Shown here in pieces: positions 1 to 7,913 of a stretch of 64,000 nucleotides of DNA (position 1 is the first letter of the stretch; each line of letters opens with the position of its first letter). The stretch lies in assembly GCF_019931755.1 (NCBI RefSeq), contig NZ_CP082918.1, positions 1,406,001 through 1,470,000 of the forward strand, in the 5' to 3' direction. The notes beneath the pieces were generated by a model. That model saw only the letters and a program-made list of their open reading frames with translations. It was not told the DNA's origin and did not search any database. The translations under genes were made by a program, and so were the position numbers. The stretch is from Sutcliffiella horikoshii (lineage in GTDB: Bacteria > Bacillota > Bacilli > Bacillales > Bacillaceae_I).

Positions 1-171
1 TACGGCTCGGATGCTTCTGCTGCCATCCGTTCAGGACACGATATCATCCACGGACTGATTGGACCGGGAATAGAATCCTCCCATGCTTTCGAACGCACAC
101 ACGCAAGCTCGATTGAAAACACGGAGAAGCTGATTTACCATTACTTGTTGTCGGGTATGGTGAAGTACTAA
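1..171 (+). CDS. M42-family aminopeptidase, C-terminal end (partial)
   Basis: The first 56 codons read open from the window edge to TAA. They contain SDASAAIRSG followed by GPGIESSHAFERTH. This Ser-Asp-Ala plus late His arrangement is typical of the C-terminal catalytic domain of M42 co-catalytic metallopeptidases (YtoP/YsdC/FrvX type), where the late His is a metal ligand. The start and most of the gene lie outside the window. A strong terminator follows. The family call rests on this short tail only. Confidence 0.65.
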   Translation, partial: YGSDASAAIRSGHDIIHGLIGPGIESSHAFERTHASSIENTEKLIYHYLLSGMVKY

Positions 172-181
172 TGTAAAGAAC

Positions 182-214
182 AGCCCACAATACTTGATCG
201 TGGGCTTTTTTTTT
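182..214 (+). terminator. Rho-independent terminator of the M42 peptidase gene
   Basis: Perfect 7-bp stem AGCCCAC/GTGGGCT with an 11-nt loop, followed by a run of nine T. It sits between the peptidase stop and the convergent splB stop. On the minus strand the T-run is missing, so it mainly serves the plus-strand gene. Confidence 0.85.
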
Positions 215-1238
215 ACGTAAAATACTCAATCCGCGCCTGAGGAAAATAAGAGTGGATATACTCAGACAAGGTTTCTTTAATCTCTGTTGCTTCATCCTTC
301 GTATATACATACTTGCCAATCCCGTAACGCCCCCATTTATACTGGCGCTTTGCTTCGTCCAGTTCAAGCTTTGTCATTGGATAGTTTTGTTGAATGACCC
401 TTTTGGCTGGTTTAGTGAATCGGTGTTGAATTAATTCAAAGGTAAGATCTTCAGTGGCGCTTGCAGGAAGCTTATCATATAGCTTTTGGAATAACGTTTT
501 ATATCCCTCTTCCCAGCCTTCATGCAAGTAGATTGGTGCAACGATAAATCCAAGAGGATAGTTTGCACCTGCCACTTTGGCGGCAGCTTCGATCCTCAAA
601 TCCAAGGAAGATGTCCCGGGCTCGAAATTTTTTATTACATAATCGGCATTTACACTAAAACGAAACCTTGTTTTCCCGTGATGATCTGCATCAAGCAAAT
701 GATCAACATGATGGAACTTTGTAACAAATCGAAGCATTCCATGTTCAGATTTTCCAAAGTATTCAATAGCTTTCTTCAAGGAATGAGTCAAATGGTCAAT
801 ACCTACAATGTCTGATGTACAGGACGCTTCAAACCTGGTGATCTCAGGCGCTCGCTCTTGCATGTATTTGTCGGCAGCATCAAAGATTTCATCCAAGTTC
901 ACATAAGTCCTGATATAAGGTTTGCTTCCCATGGTTGTCTGCAAATAGCAATAATGACAATGGCCCATACAACCTGTGGCAAAAGGTATAGCATATTCAG
1001 CGGAAGGTTTGGATGAATCAAACTTCAATGTTTTTCTTACTCCGACGACTAATGTGGATTTAGCTGTCCTGTATTTTTGAAAATCATTATCTCCAGGCAG
1101 GTTTCTTATTTGGTTGTGGGAAGTGGTCTCTCGAATTTCAAGACCCATCGATTCAAACTTATTTTTTAACTCCACTCCGAGCGGATAGTCAAGAGCTCTA
1201 GGTTCAATGTAGACAAGCTGTGGAACAAACGGTTTCAT
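213..1238 (-). CDS. splB: Spore photoproduct lyase SplB
   Basis: Radical-SAM repair enzyme that reverts the spore photoproduct (thyminyl-dihydrothymine) to two thymines in the DNA of germinating spores. The 341-aa length is usual for the family. The 4Fe-4S/SAM motif C-x3-C-x2-C is at C90, C94 and C97 (GCMGHCHYC). A further cysteine at residue 140 (EASCTSDIVG) matches the Cys that acts as hydrogen donor in the B. subtilis enzyme. The start is an ATG after a GGGGGG-rich ribosome site. It lies 15 bp downstream of splA on the same strand, as in B. subtilis. Confidence 0.96.
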   Translation of the reverse strand: MKPFVPQLVYIEPRALDYPLGVELKNKFESMGLEIRETTSHNQIRNLPGDNDFQKYRTAKSTLVVGVRKTLKFDSSKPSAEYAIPFATGCMGHCHYCYLQTTMGSKPYIRTYVNLDEIFDAADKYMQERAPEITRFEASCTSDIVGIDHLTHSLKKAIEYFGKSEHGMLRFVTKFHHVDHLLDADHHGKTRFRFSVNADYVIKNFEPGTSSLDLRIEAAAKVAGANYPLGFIVAPIYLHEGWEEGYKTLFQKLYDKLPASATEDLTFELIQHRFTKPAKRVIQQNYPMTKLELDEAKRQYKWGRYGIGKYVYTKDEATEIKETLSEYIHSYFPQARIEYFT

Positions 1239-1253
1239 GTATTGCCCCCCTTT

Positions 1254-1511
1254 TTATTCGAATGTTGGACCAAAATAATCATTATATAATGCTTCTGCTT
1301 CTTCTAATGAAGTAAAAAAGACAAACTCATCTGACAGTGGATAATACGTATCATAGAGAAAGATGGAAAGCTGTCCATCCTCGTATGGATTTGCCATAAC
1401 GCTTGCCTGTTGGATCGATGCTACATTCTGTGTGTGTGGATTACGATAAAAAAGGTATACGACATCTCCTTCTTGTAAGGAAGACGACTGAGCTTGTTGG
1501 TATGAATCCAT
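1254..1511 (-). CDS. splA: Transcriptional regulator SplA
   Basis: Small TRAP-like regulator that in B. subtilis represses splB expression. The protein keeps the family core GDVVYLFYRNPHTQNVA near residues 16-32 and an acidic C-terminus ending in a YNDYFGP-like tail. A GTG at 1520 would extend it by three codons, but that GTG lies inside the AGGTGA ribosome site. The ATG at 1511 with 5-nt spacing is preferred, giving 85 aa. It forms an operon with splB. Confidence 0.9.
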   Translation of the reverse strand: MDSYQQAQSSSLQEGDVVYLFYRNPHTQNVASIQQASVMANPYEDGQLSIFLYDTYYPLSDEFVFFTSLEEAEALYNDYFGPTFE

Positions 1512-1691
1512 ATTAGTCACCTGCTTTTAGTTGTTTCGTTTATTTGTGGGATTATATTCTTACTTTAGTCTTAAATGTATCGGGAAAAATATCCTTGAGA
1601 AATAATGTAAAACAATTTACTTGAATATTATGAAACTTAAAGGAGACTTTATTCGTCTAATCAATTAGGGATAACGGGAGGTGGTTTTGCA

Positions 1692-2519
1692 ATGAACCAT
1701 GTGGATTTGCGACCGAAAAAAAGATCGAAACTTCGCATTTGGCTGGGTACTCAATTTTACATAGCAAAGAGATGGATAGAGTGGATGACAGGAAATAAAA
1801 ACTTTGCAGCAGAAAAGACAGAGGAAGAATTGCCATATCAAGTGTTTTTACATAAAACGCCTACGCTTAGAAAGTTAAAGAACGTGGATATGTGGTATCA
1901 GCATAACAAGGTAATTAATTTGAAGATTGCTGTTCATAAACTGAATGGAGTTGTCATTCGACCTGGTGAAACTTTTTCCTATTGGAAGTTGATTGGGAAA
2001 CCAACGAAGAGCAAAGGATATGTAGATGGAATGGTTCTTTTTTATGGTGCATTTAAGCCTGGTCTAGGAGGAGGTTTGTGTCAATTGTCAAACTTAATAT
2101 ATTGGCTGACATTGCACACACCGCTGACTGTGACAGAACGATACCGCCACAGTTTTGATGTCTTTCCTGATGCACGGAGAACGCAACCTTTTGGCAGTGG
2201 TGCAACCTGCTCCTATAATTATTTGGATTTACAGGTGAGAAATGATACAGATCAAGCTTTTCAATTAAAGGTGAGAATGGAAGGAGACTTCTTGGTTGGT
2301 GAATGGAGGTCGGCGAATCTTCCAACTGAAAAATACAAAGTATATGAAAAGGAACATAGCATCACTTCCGCTTATTGGGGAGGCTATTTGCGCCATAATA
2401 TCATCCATCGCAAAGTGATGAACCTCCAGGGAAAAGAAATCGATGACCAATATGTAACAGAAAATCATGCTATTATGATGTATGAGCCTCTATTGGAAGC
2501 AACAGAACAAAGCGGCTAA
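1692..2519 (+). CDS. VanW family protein
   Basis: 275-aa protein with the VanW domain at about residues 60-200. Visible features are GVVIRPGETFSYWKLIG, the glycine-rich GGGLCQLSNLIY segment near residue 126, RHSFDVFPD and FGSGATCSYNYLDL. VanW was named from vanB-type vancomycin resistance clusters, but its biochemical role is unknown. No vanHAX-type genes are present here, so a resistance role should not be inferred. The start ATG follows GGGAGGTGG with 5-nt spacing. No signal peptide is evident; the N-terminus is basic. The next gene starts 17 bp downstream and may be co-transcribed. Confidence 0.9.
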   Translation: MNHVDLRPKKRSKLRIWLGTQFYIAKRWIEWMTGNKNFAAEKTEEELPYQVFLHKTPTLRKLKNVDMWYQHNKVINLKIAVHKLNGVVIRPGETFSYWKLIGKPTKSKGYVDGMVLFYGAFKPGLGGGLCQLSNLIYWLTLHTPLTVTERYRHSFDVFPDARRTQPFGSGATCSYNYLDLQVRNDTDQAFQLKVRMEGDFLVGEWRSANLPTEKYKVYEKEHSITSAYWGGYLRHNIIHRKVMNLQGKEIDDQYVTENHAIMMYEPLLEATEQSG

Positions 2520-2536
2520 AATACGTTGTTAAGGGT

Positions 2537-2803
2537 GTGCTGAATGTGATTTCCATTCCAAAAGAAATGAAAGACCAAATGATAGGCAGGATTCAAGCAT
2601 ATTTTGAAGAAGAACGAGACGAAGAGATTGGCGAACTTGGAGCGGATCTGCTGTTGGACATATTTATGAAAGAACTCGGACCGTACTATTATAATCAAGG
2701 TATTGCCGATGCAAAGGCTTTAATGGAAGAACGATGGGGATCCGTTGAAGAGGACATCGAGGCTTTGAAACGATCTACTGGGGGCGGCGGCAGGTACAGG
2801 TAG
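2537..2803 (+). CDS. DUF2164 family protein
   Basis: Acidic 88-aa protein. The pattern IPKEMKDQMIGRIQAYFEEERDEEIGELGADLLLDIF followed by PYYYNQGIADA matches the DUF2164 family, which has no known function. A GTG at 2537 or an in-frame GTG at 2546 could be the start. AAGGG at 2531-2535 fits the second better (10 nt) than the first (1 nt), so the first three residues are doubtful. It directly follows the VanW-family gene. The C-terminus is Gly-rich (GGGGRYR). Confidence 0.85.
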   Translation: MLNVISIPKEMKDQMIGRIQAYFEEERDEEIGELGADLLLDIFMKELGPYYYNQGIADAKALMEERWGSVEEDIEALKRSTGGGGRYR

Positions 2804-2950
2804 AGAGGGTTGACGAGGATCTACATATATGATGGTTGTTTTGGGAAGCAACTTCTTTGGCTATTGTGGGGCCGGAGAGGTTGTTTTTTATTTTGGATTT
2901 CAAAAATTGGAGGGGGATATCAGTTGTTGGAATTTTACAATTAAAGGGAA

Positions 2951-3079
2951 TCGCCCGTATTTTTCTATTTTCGCCCGTAAATCTGAAAAATCGCCCGTAA
3001 ACGCAAATTATCGCCCGAAAGTGGTCCGAAATCGCCCGTAAATCTCAAAAGTCGCCCGTAAATTCAGATAATCGCCCGA
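2951..3079. repeat. Seven-unit TCGCCCG array with 20-bp period
   Basis: The heptamer TCGCCCG occurs at 2951, 2971, 2991, 3011, 3032, 3052 and 3072, so start-to-start steps are 20, 20, 20, 21, 20 and 20 bp. Most units continue as TCGCCCGTAAA; the 11-13 nt between cores are AT-rich and not conserved. The array fills the non-coding stretch between the DUF2164 gene and the monooxygenase gene (2804-3215). An open reading frame through it (2829-3041) is low in coding character and is not called as a gene. Confidence 0.85.
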
Positions 3080-3215
3080 TTCCGTTTTATGGTGGATTTA
3101 TTGCTGTCATCAAGCTGCCCATCGAGCGGCGCAACGTCCCTTCGACATTGGTTTCAAAAATCCAGAGAGTTCTCAAGTTTTGCTTTTTTGGTTTAGTGGA
3201 ATGAAATGAGTATAG

Positions 3216-4541
3216 GTGGTGATGGTGTTGAAGGCGAATGTGTTGGTGATTGGGGGCGGTGTTGGCGGTTTGACAGTTGCGCTGAAACTTGCGAAGTGTG
3301 GTGTTGGCGTGACGGTTGTGGAACAGGTTAAAGGCAGCCCGCACATGTATAAGGGAGAATTAGTGCAGCCGAAGACGCTACAAATTTTCGAGAAAAATGG
3401 CATTCTTCCAAAGGTGTTGGAACATGGACACAAAATTAACCACATTGAGTTGGTAGAGAAGAAGAAGCTCGATAAAGAAGTTAAACAGCCGATTCAATCA
3501 ATGAGTTATAACATACTTCCAGACCCTTATAACTATGCATTGATGATCCCCCATGAAACCTTAAAAACGATTCTACTTGAGGAAGCACAGAAATATCCTT
3601 CCTTTAAATATATACAGCCTGGCCGGTTTATGGGTTTTGAAAGCAACAAGGCTAAGGTGAGAATGGAAAAGGAAGAGGTATTACTAGAAGCAGATTATTA
3701 CGTTAGTGCAGAAGGGCGGAAATCCAAGGTCCGTGAAATGATGGAGGTACCGAAAAAGGAAAAAAAGTATGACCATCATTTTTTGACTGTCACGTTTCCA
3801 AGGCCTGAAAGCATGACAGAAGGAAAGATCATCTCTACAGATGACACCTTCTTAGGACTTTTCCCTTTGCCGGATAATCTTGTACGCAGCGTTTATTTAA
3901 TTCCAAAGGGTTCCTATAAACAGATGATAGAAGAAGGGCTAGATTCCTTTTACCAAAAATACTTAGAACTTTGCCCGGAACTGGATGGTTTTGTACAAAG
4001 TATAGATTCTTGGAAAAAAATACAGCTTATGATTCCGGTGCATTATCATGTTTCAAACTATGTGAAAGGCAACATAGCTTTGCTTGGAGATGCTGCACAT
4101 AGCGTGCATCCAATGGCAGGTGAGGGCATGAATTTGGCTATTCAGGACGGAGACGTGCTTGGCGAGCTGCTTTGTTGGATGTACGACAAAGATAAACATT
4201 CCCCGGATTATCTATCCTTTTATGAAAATGTAAGAAGACCAAGGGTCCGTCATGTATTGAAATTAAGTCACCTTTCCGCCTTGGCCTATTCCCGTCCGCT
4301 CAAATCTTTCGTGACGTGGAGAAGCAAAGTGATGGATCAGCTGACAAACGATCCCGTTCTTCATATTAAACATATGTTGAATATTTCTGGTTTGGGTATT
4401 TGGAAGGAATCCCTGGTGGATAGGGTCATTCAGTCTGGAGTAGTCCCTAAGAGGAAGGAACGCGATGAGCGGATGATTGACGGCCGTCATCTTTTTACAG
4501 AAGAAGAAGATTACCCATGGAAAAATAAGGAGGAAGCATAG
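3216..4541 (+). CDS. FAD-dependent monooxygenase (UbiH/PHBH-like)
   Basis: Flavoprotein of the aromatic hydroxylase type. The N-terminal dinucleotide-binding loop VIGGGVGGLTVALKLA is at about residues 11-26. The second FAD motif, GDAAHSVHPMAGEGMNLAIQD, is near residue 291. The 441-aa length fits the family. The start is uncertain: GTG 3216, ATG 3222 and TTG 3228 are in frame. AGGTGG at 3214-3219 best serves TTG 3228 (MKANVLVIGG). The next gene, a methyltransferase, begins 2 bp after the stop, so the pair is an operon and probably acts on one small molecule. The substrate cannot be read from sequence. Confidence 0.88.
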   Translation: MVMVLKANVLVIGGGVGGLTVALKLAKCGVGVTVVEQVKGSPHMYKGELVQPKTLQIFEKNGILPKVLEHGHKINHIELVEKKKLDKEVKQPIQSMSYNILPDPYNYALMIPHETLKTILLEEAQKYPSFKYIQPGRFMGFESNKAKVRMEKEEVLLEADYYVSAEGRKSKVREMMEVPKKEKKYDHHFLTVTFPRPESMTEGKIISTDDTFLGLFPLPDNLVRSVYLIPKGSYKQMIEEGLDSFYQKYLELCPELDGFVQSIDSWKKIQLMIPVHYHVSNYVKGNIALLGDAAHSVHPMAGEGMNLAIQDGDVLGELLCWMYDKDKHSPDYLSFYENVRRPRVRHVLKLSHLSALAYSRPLKSFVTWRSKVMDQLTNDPVLHIKHMLNISGLGIWKESLVDRVIQSGVVPKRKERDERMIDGRHLFTEEEDYPWKNKEEA

Positions 4542-4543
4542 GT

Positions 4544-5536
4544 ATGATAAGTGAATATGTGAGACTTTTTAAAGCGCGAGGGTATATGAAGCGAAACTTG
4601 CCCTTCCTATATAGTTGGCATGCCTATGTTGGGTATGAACTGGATTTATATGAAGCATTTAAAAAACCTAAGACAATTATGGAAGTTGCGAAAGAACATG
4701 ATCTAAAGGAAGACCTTTTGAAAAGATGGGTCGAAGTAGGCGGCGTCATCGGTTATCTGAAAAAGAAATCGAAGGAACGTTACCAAACGGTGAAGAAATT
4801 CATGGTTCCTTCGAGTAAACATAACCCCAGGTCTACCGGGGTGCTTCTAAAAGAGATGATGGAACTCCATATTCCAACGCTGATCAAGTATCCAAAAATG
4901 ATGAAGACAGAAAAGAAAGAGCAATTTAATCAGAAAGAACATGGAATGGTCGTAGCGCAAACTTCTTCCCTTTTAGAGCAGCTGGCTATTCCAAGAGTGA
5001 TGAAGGTAATGAAAAAAGCCAAGCCAAATACCGTGGTAGATGTCGGGTGTGGCAGCGGAGGATATTTGTTAAAGCTTTCACAGAAGTTCCCGAAAGCAAA
5101 GATGCTTGGAATTGAACTGAATGAGGATGTAGCAGAGGAAGCAAGTAAGAACTGTCAAAAACAAAAACAGGTTGAAATTGTTTGCGAGGATGTTCATAAA
5201 TGGTCTCCAGAAGATAAGGTGGATTTTGTCATGTTAAACAACATCCTTCATTATATATCCCCTGATGACCGGACGGAGTTGTTCAAGAAAATCAGTGAAT
5301 GGTTGCCCCCAAAAGGAACATTATCGGTGGTGTCACCTATACACAACTCTAAACATGGAGGACAGTTTTCAAGTGTGTTCAACAGTTTTTTTACCGCGTT
5401 TGATAATTTGTACCCACTTCCTTCCGAGGATAATCTGAAGGAACTGGCAGATGCAGCAGGGCTTAAAGTGGAAAAAATGCAGCCGGTCATCAAAGAAGGC
5501 GGCTGGTATCAAATTACCTTTAAGAAATTGAATTAA
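4544..5536 (+). CDS. SAM-dependent methyltransferase with N-terminal winged-helix-like domain
   Basis: 330-aa class I methyltransferase. Motif I is VVDVGCGSGGYLLKL near residue 163, followed by the acidic ribose-binding LGIELN and the LNNILHY segment. The N-terminal 100 residues (DLYEAFKKPKTIMEVAKEHD...) resemble the dimerisation/winged-helix domain of small-molecule O-methyltransferases. It starts 2 bp after the monooxygenase stop, with GGAGGAAGC as ribosome site, so hydroxylation and methylation of a common acceptor is a reasonable inference. A terminator follows 12 bp after the stop. Confidence 0.88.
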   Translation: MISEYVRLFKARGYMKRNLPFLYSWHAYVGYELDLYEAFKKPKTIMEVAKEHDLKEDLLKRWVEVGGVIGYLKKKSKERYQTVKKFMVPSSKHNPRSTGVLLKEMMELHIPTLIKYPKMMKTEKKEQFNQKEHGMVVAQTSSLLEQLAIPRVMKVMKKAKPNTVVDVGCGSGGYLLKLSQKFPKAKMLGIELNEDVAEEASKNCQKQKQVEIVCEDVHKWSPEDKVDFVMLNNILHYISPDDRTELFKKISEWLPPKGTLSVVSPIHNSKHGGQFSSVFNSFFTAFDNLYPLPSEDNLKELADAAGLKVEKMQPVIKEGGWYQITFKKLN

Positions 5537-5548
5537 ACCTTAATTAAA

Positions 5549-5590
5549 GGGCTCAACTTTGGAGAATTTCCAAGCTGAGCTCTATTTTTG
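5549..5590 (+). terminator. Terminator of the monooxygenase-methyltransferase operon
   Basis: Imperfect stem GGCTCAACTTTGGA / TCCAAGCTGAGCTC with a short AATT-type loop, then CTATTTTTG. It closes the two-gene operon. Confidence 0.8.
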
Positions 5591-5690
5591 TGGTGTAATA
5601 ATCCTCTATTAGAATAGTTTTCCTTATCTTTCTAATATAAGGAAAAGTCGTAATAATCCCTTAATATACGCGTTATCTACGTAACCTAAA

Positions 5691-5734
5691 TGTTATTCTA
5701 CTGTTCTTTAAAACTAGTAGAACCATGTTATGAT
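5691..5734 (+). promoter_or_regulatory. WalR-like box and -10 region upstream of the LysM-3D protein
   Basis: TGTTAT-TCTAC-TGTTCT at 5691-5707 matches the WalR (YycF) direct repeat TGTWAH-N5-TGTWAH with one mismatch in the second half. A TATGAT -10 hexamer lies at 5729-5734. The box overlaps the expected -35 position, where an activator would bind. B. subtilis yocH, which encodes the same domain architecture, belongs to the WalR regulon. Upstream at 5618-5646 is a perfect 10-bp inverted repeat (TTTTCCTTAT/ATAAGGAAAA, 9-nt loop) of unknown role. Confidence 0.5.
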
Positions 5735-5770
5735 TAGAACACTGAGTCAAATACATAGGAGGTATTTAGT

Positions 5771-6727
5771 ATGAAAAAGAGCATGGTTTCTTTAGTAACG
5801 GCAGCGGCCCTTGCAGGTACGTTTAGTTTAGGTGCAAATGCCTCTGCTGCAGAAGTTACGGTAAAGAAAGGCGACACGCTTTGGGACATTGCTAAAGCGA
5901 ACAATATATCAGTAGAAGAAATTAAAGAGTGGAACGGTTTATCAAATGACGTTATCTACCCACAAGATCAATTGAAAGTAGCATTGTCTGAACGCTACAA
6001 AATTGAAAAAGGTGACACGCTATGGGGAATCTCTCAGAACTATGAAGGTGTTACGTATCAAAAATTAGCAGAATGGAATTCTATTTCAAACCCTGATTTA
6101 ATTTATGCAGGGGACGAGCTGGTTATCTATGTTGATGGAAATCCAGTTCCTGTAGAAGCTCCTGTTAAGGAAGAAGCACCAGCTGAAGAGCCTGTAACAG
6201 AAGAGCCAGCAGAAGAAGCACCGGCTGAAGAACCTGTAACAGAGGAACCAGCAGAAGAAGCACCGGCTGAGGAGCCTGTAACAGAAGAGCCAGCAGAAGA
6301 AGCACCAGCTGAGGAGCCTGTAACAGAGGAGCCAGCGGAAGAAGCACCAGCTGAGGAGCCTGTAACAGAAGCACCAGCAGAAGAAGCACCAGCTGAAGAG
6401 CCAGCAGAAGAAGAAACAGCTGCTGACCAAGAAGTAGCGCAAGAATTAACGATGACAGCTACTGCTTATACAGCAAGTTGTGAAGGATGTTCTGGTATCA
6501 CTGCAACAGGAATCAACCTGTTGGAAAACCCAGATATGAAAGTTATTTCAGTTGACCCAGATGTTATTCCTTTAGGATCTAAAGTTTGGGTTGAAGGTTA
6601 TGGCGAGGCAATTGCTGGAGATACTGGTGGAGCAATCAAAGGAAATAAAATTGATATCTTCATTCCGGAAAAGCAGGATGCTATTAACTATGGTGTACAA
6701 GAAGTTCAAGTAAAAGTTTATAAGTAA
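5771..6727 (+). CDS. Secreted LysM-3D domain cell-wall protein (YocH-like)
   Basis: 318-aa secreted protein. A signal peptide with an AxA-type end (ASAAE) covers about residues 1-27. LysM 1 is at about 28-71 (KKGDTLWDIAKANN) and LysM 2 at about 76-122 (EKGDTLWGISQNYEG). A Glu/Pro/Ala repeat linker follows at about 133-217. A C-terminal 3D domain covers about 230-318, with its three aspartates in SVDPDVIPLG, AGDTGG and KIDIF. This is the YocH architecture: LysM binds peptidoglycan and the 3D domain has the fold of lytic transglycosylases such as MltA. AGGAGG is 8 nt before the ATG. A WalR-like box lies upstream. Confidence 0.92.
   Translation: MKKSMVSLVTAAALAGTFSLGANASAAEVTVKKGDTLWDIAKANNISVEEIKEWNGLSNDVIYPQDQLKVALSERYKIEKGDTLWGISQNYEGVTYQKLAEWNSISNPDLIYAGDELVIYVDGNPVPVEAPVKEEAPAEEPVTEEPAEEAPAEEPVTEEPAEEAPAEEPVTEEPAEEAPAEEPVTEEPAEEAPAEEPVTEAPAEEAPAEEPAEEETAADQEVAQELTMTATAYTASCEGCSGITATGINLLENPDMKVISVDPDVIPLGSKVWVEGYGEAIAGDTGGAIKGNKIDIFIPEKQDAINYGVQEVQVKVYK
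6170..6418 (+). repeat. In-frame 42-bp tandem repeats in the LysM-3D gene
   Basis: Five full 42-bp units start at 6170, 6212, 6254, 6296 and 6338, with a partial sixth at 6380. Each encodes 14 residues (EEAPAEEPVTEEPA). Units differ mostly by synonymous A/G changes. They form the acidic spacer between the LysM pair and the 3D domain, and copy number is likely to vary by slippage. Confidence 0.9.
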
Positions 6728-6736
6728 TAGATAGTA

Positions 6737-6773
6737 AGGGGCTGCTCGATGTCATCGGGTGGCCTCTTTTTCT
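6737..6773 (+). terminator. Terminator of the LysM-3D gene
   Basis: GC-rich imperfect stem AGGGGCTGCTCGAT / ATCGGGTGGCCTCT with G-U pairs, followed by TTTTTCTATT, starting 9 bp after the stop codon. Confidence 0.75.
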
Positions 6774-6790
6774 ATTGTTAATTTAAAGCG

Positions 6791-6914
6791 GTTGATTTCC
6801 GTTCCAGGCGCTTCGCTTGCCTGCGGGCGTTCCGTGAGCCTCCTCACTCCGCTTCAGGGGTCTCACCTGTCCCTTCCTCCCGCGGGCGTCTGCGCGCCTT
6901 CCACTCCAATCAAC
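6791..6914 (+). repeat. Dispersed repeat, type A arm (single, forward)
   Basis: Begins GTTGATTTCCGTTCCAGGCG and ends CACTCCAATCAAC. It is GC-rich inside, with internal GAGCCTCCTCACTCCG and GGGGTCTCACCTGTCCC blocks shared with every other type A copy in the window. It lies between the LysM-3D terminator and the GNAT gene. The outer ends are imperfect inverted repeats. Confidence 0.9.
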
Positions 6915-7014
6915 TGGTATTCTGCCTTACAATAAAATTAATCTTCCCTCTTGATAGATTTTTAGGTAAAATATGAGAATATTTCCAAATTTCAAGTGGG
7001 GAGAGGTATTAATC

Positions 7015-7827
7015 ATGATTAGGAGATTGACAGAAACGGATCACGAAAAATGTTTTGATTTTCTAAGTGAACAACCTGCAGAAAATTTGTTTATCATTGG
7101 AGACATAGAGGCTTATGGTTATGAAAAGGACTTCCAGAAACTTTGGGGGGAATTTAACGAAGAAGGCGAACTTATAGCGGTTCTTCTAAAATATGAAGAA
7201 AATTATATTCCATATGCAAAAGGAGCATTTGATGCAGAAGGTTTTGCAAATATCATGTTGAGTGATCCTAAATTTAGTATGATGTCAGGTTTAAAGGGTG
7301 TTACTGCAAAAGTTGAACCTTTTGTCATGCACCGACTAAAAAGGAAAAGACAGACCTATTATGCGAAGTGCACTGCCTTATCACATGATTTAGCTGCTAC
7401 TGTTGATACTTCAAAAGTCCTTCAGGCCACGCCAAAAGATGCAGACAGACTTGTTCAGTTACTACATTCCATTCCTGAATTCAGTGATTCCATCATTACC
7501 GTGGAAAGAAAAAAGCGTGTGTTAGAGGAAGGTGTTTCTCGCTCCTACTTTGTGGAAGAGGATGGTGAAATGGTTTCCACTGCCTCAACTACCGCAGAAA
7601 ACACGGTATCTGCCATGGTAGTGGGCGTGGCGACACTTGAGAATTTTAAAAAGAAAGGCTACGCAACGCAATGCATGGTCAAACTGTGTAATCAACTTCT
7701 TAAAGAAGGAAAAGAGCTGTGTTTGTTTTATGACAATCCAAGTGCAGGAGTAATCTATAAGCGGATAGGTTTTCAGGATATTGGATTCTGGATGATGTAT
7801 TCATTTCATAGAGAAGAGAAAGTGTAG
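7015..7827 (+). CDS. GNAT family N-acetyltransferase
   Basis: The ATG at 7015 is chosen (MIRRLTETDHEKCFDF, 270 aa) because GGGGAGAGG lies 8 nt before it; an ATG 14 codons upstream has no ribosome site. The C-terminal half carries the acetyl-CoA pattern of GNAT enzymes: VSAMVVGVATLENFKKKGYATQCMVKL, then LCLFYDNPSAGVIYKRIGFQDIGFWMMY. The N-terminal half is a second, degenerate GNAT-like domain, so it resembles two-domain GNAT proteins. The substrate is unknown. Confidence 0.88.
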   Translation: MIRRLTETDHEKCFDFLSEQPAENLFIIGDIEAYGYEKDFQKLWGEFNEEGELIAVLLKYEENYIPYAKGAFDAEGFANIMLSDPKFSMMSGLKGVTAKVEPFVMHRLKRKRQTYYAKCTALSHDLAATVDTSKVLQATPKDADRLVQLLHSIPEFSDSIITVERKKRVLEEGVSRSYFVEEDGEMVSTASTTAENTVSAMVVGVATLENFKKKGYATQCMVKLCNQLLKEGKELCLFYDNPSAGVIYKRIGFQDIGFWMMYSFHREEKV

Positions 7828-7913
7828 GAGCTCCCAACTTTTATTTAACGTTTTACCCAGTCGCTGAAGTGGAATAAGGTAATAGGTACTTATCATATAA
7901 ACGAGGCGATTGG

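Noticed and set aside
1692..2519. Vancomycin resistance determinant
   Set aside because: VanW-domain proteins are common in Firmicutes without van operons; no vanH, vanA/B or vanX gene is nearby.
2829..3041. 70-codon frame through the TCGCCCG array
   Set aside because: No ribosome site, and its last third is the repeat array read in one frame; composition does not look like a protein.
2951..3079. CRISPR array at the TCGCCCG repeats
   Set aside because: The conserved unit is only 7-11 bp and the spacers 9-13 bp, far below CRISPR sizes, and no cas genes are present; the Cas4-like domain at 17.5 kb belongs to a helicase fusion.
6098..6442. Cys/Phe-rich and Leu-rich minus-strand frames
   Set aside because: They are antisense to the 42-bp repeats of the LysM-3D gene and arise from its biased codons.
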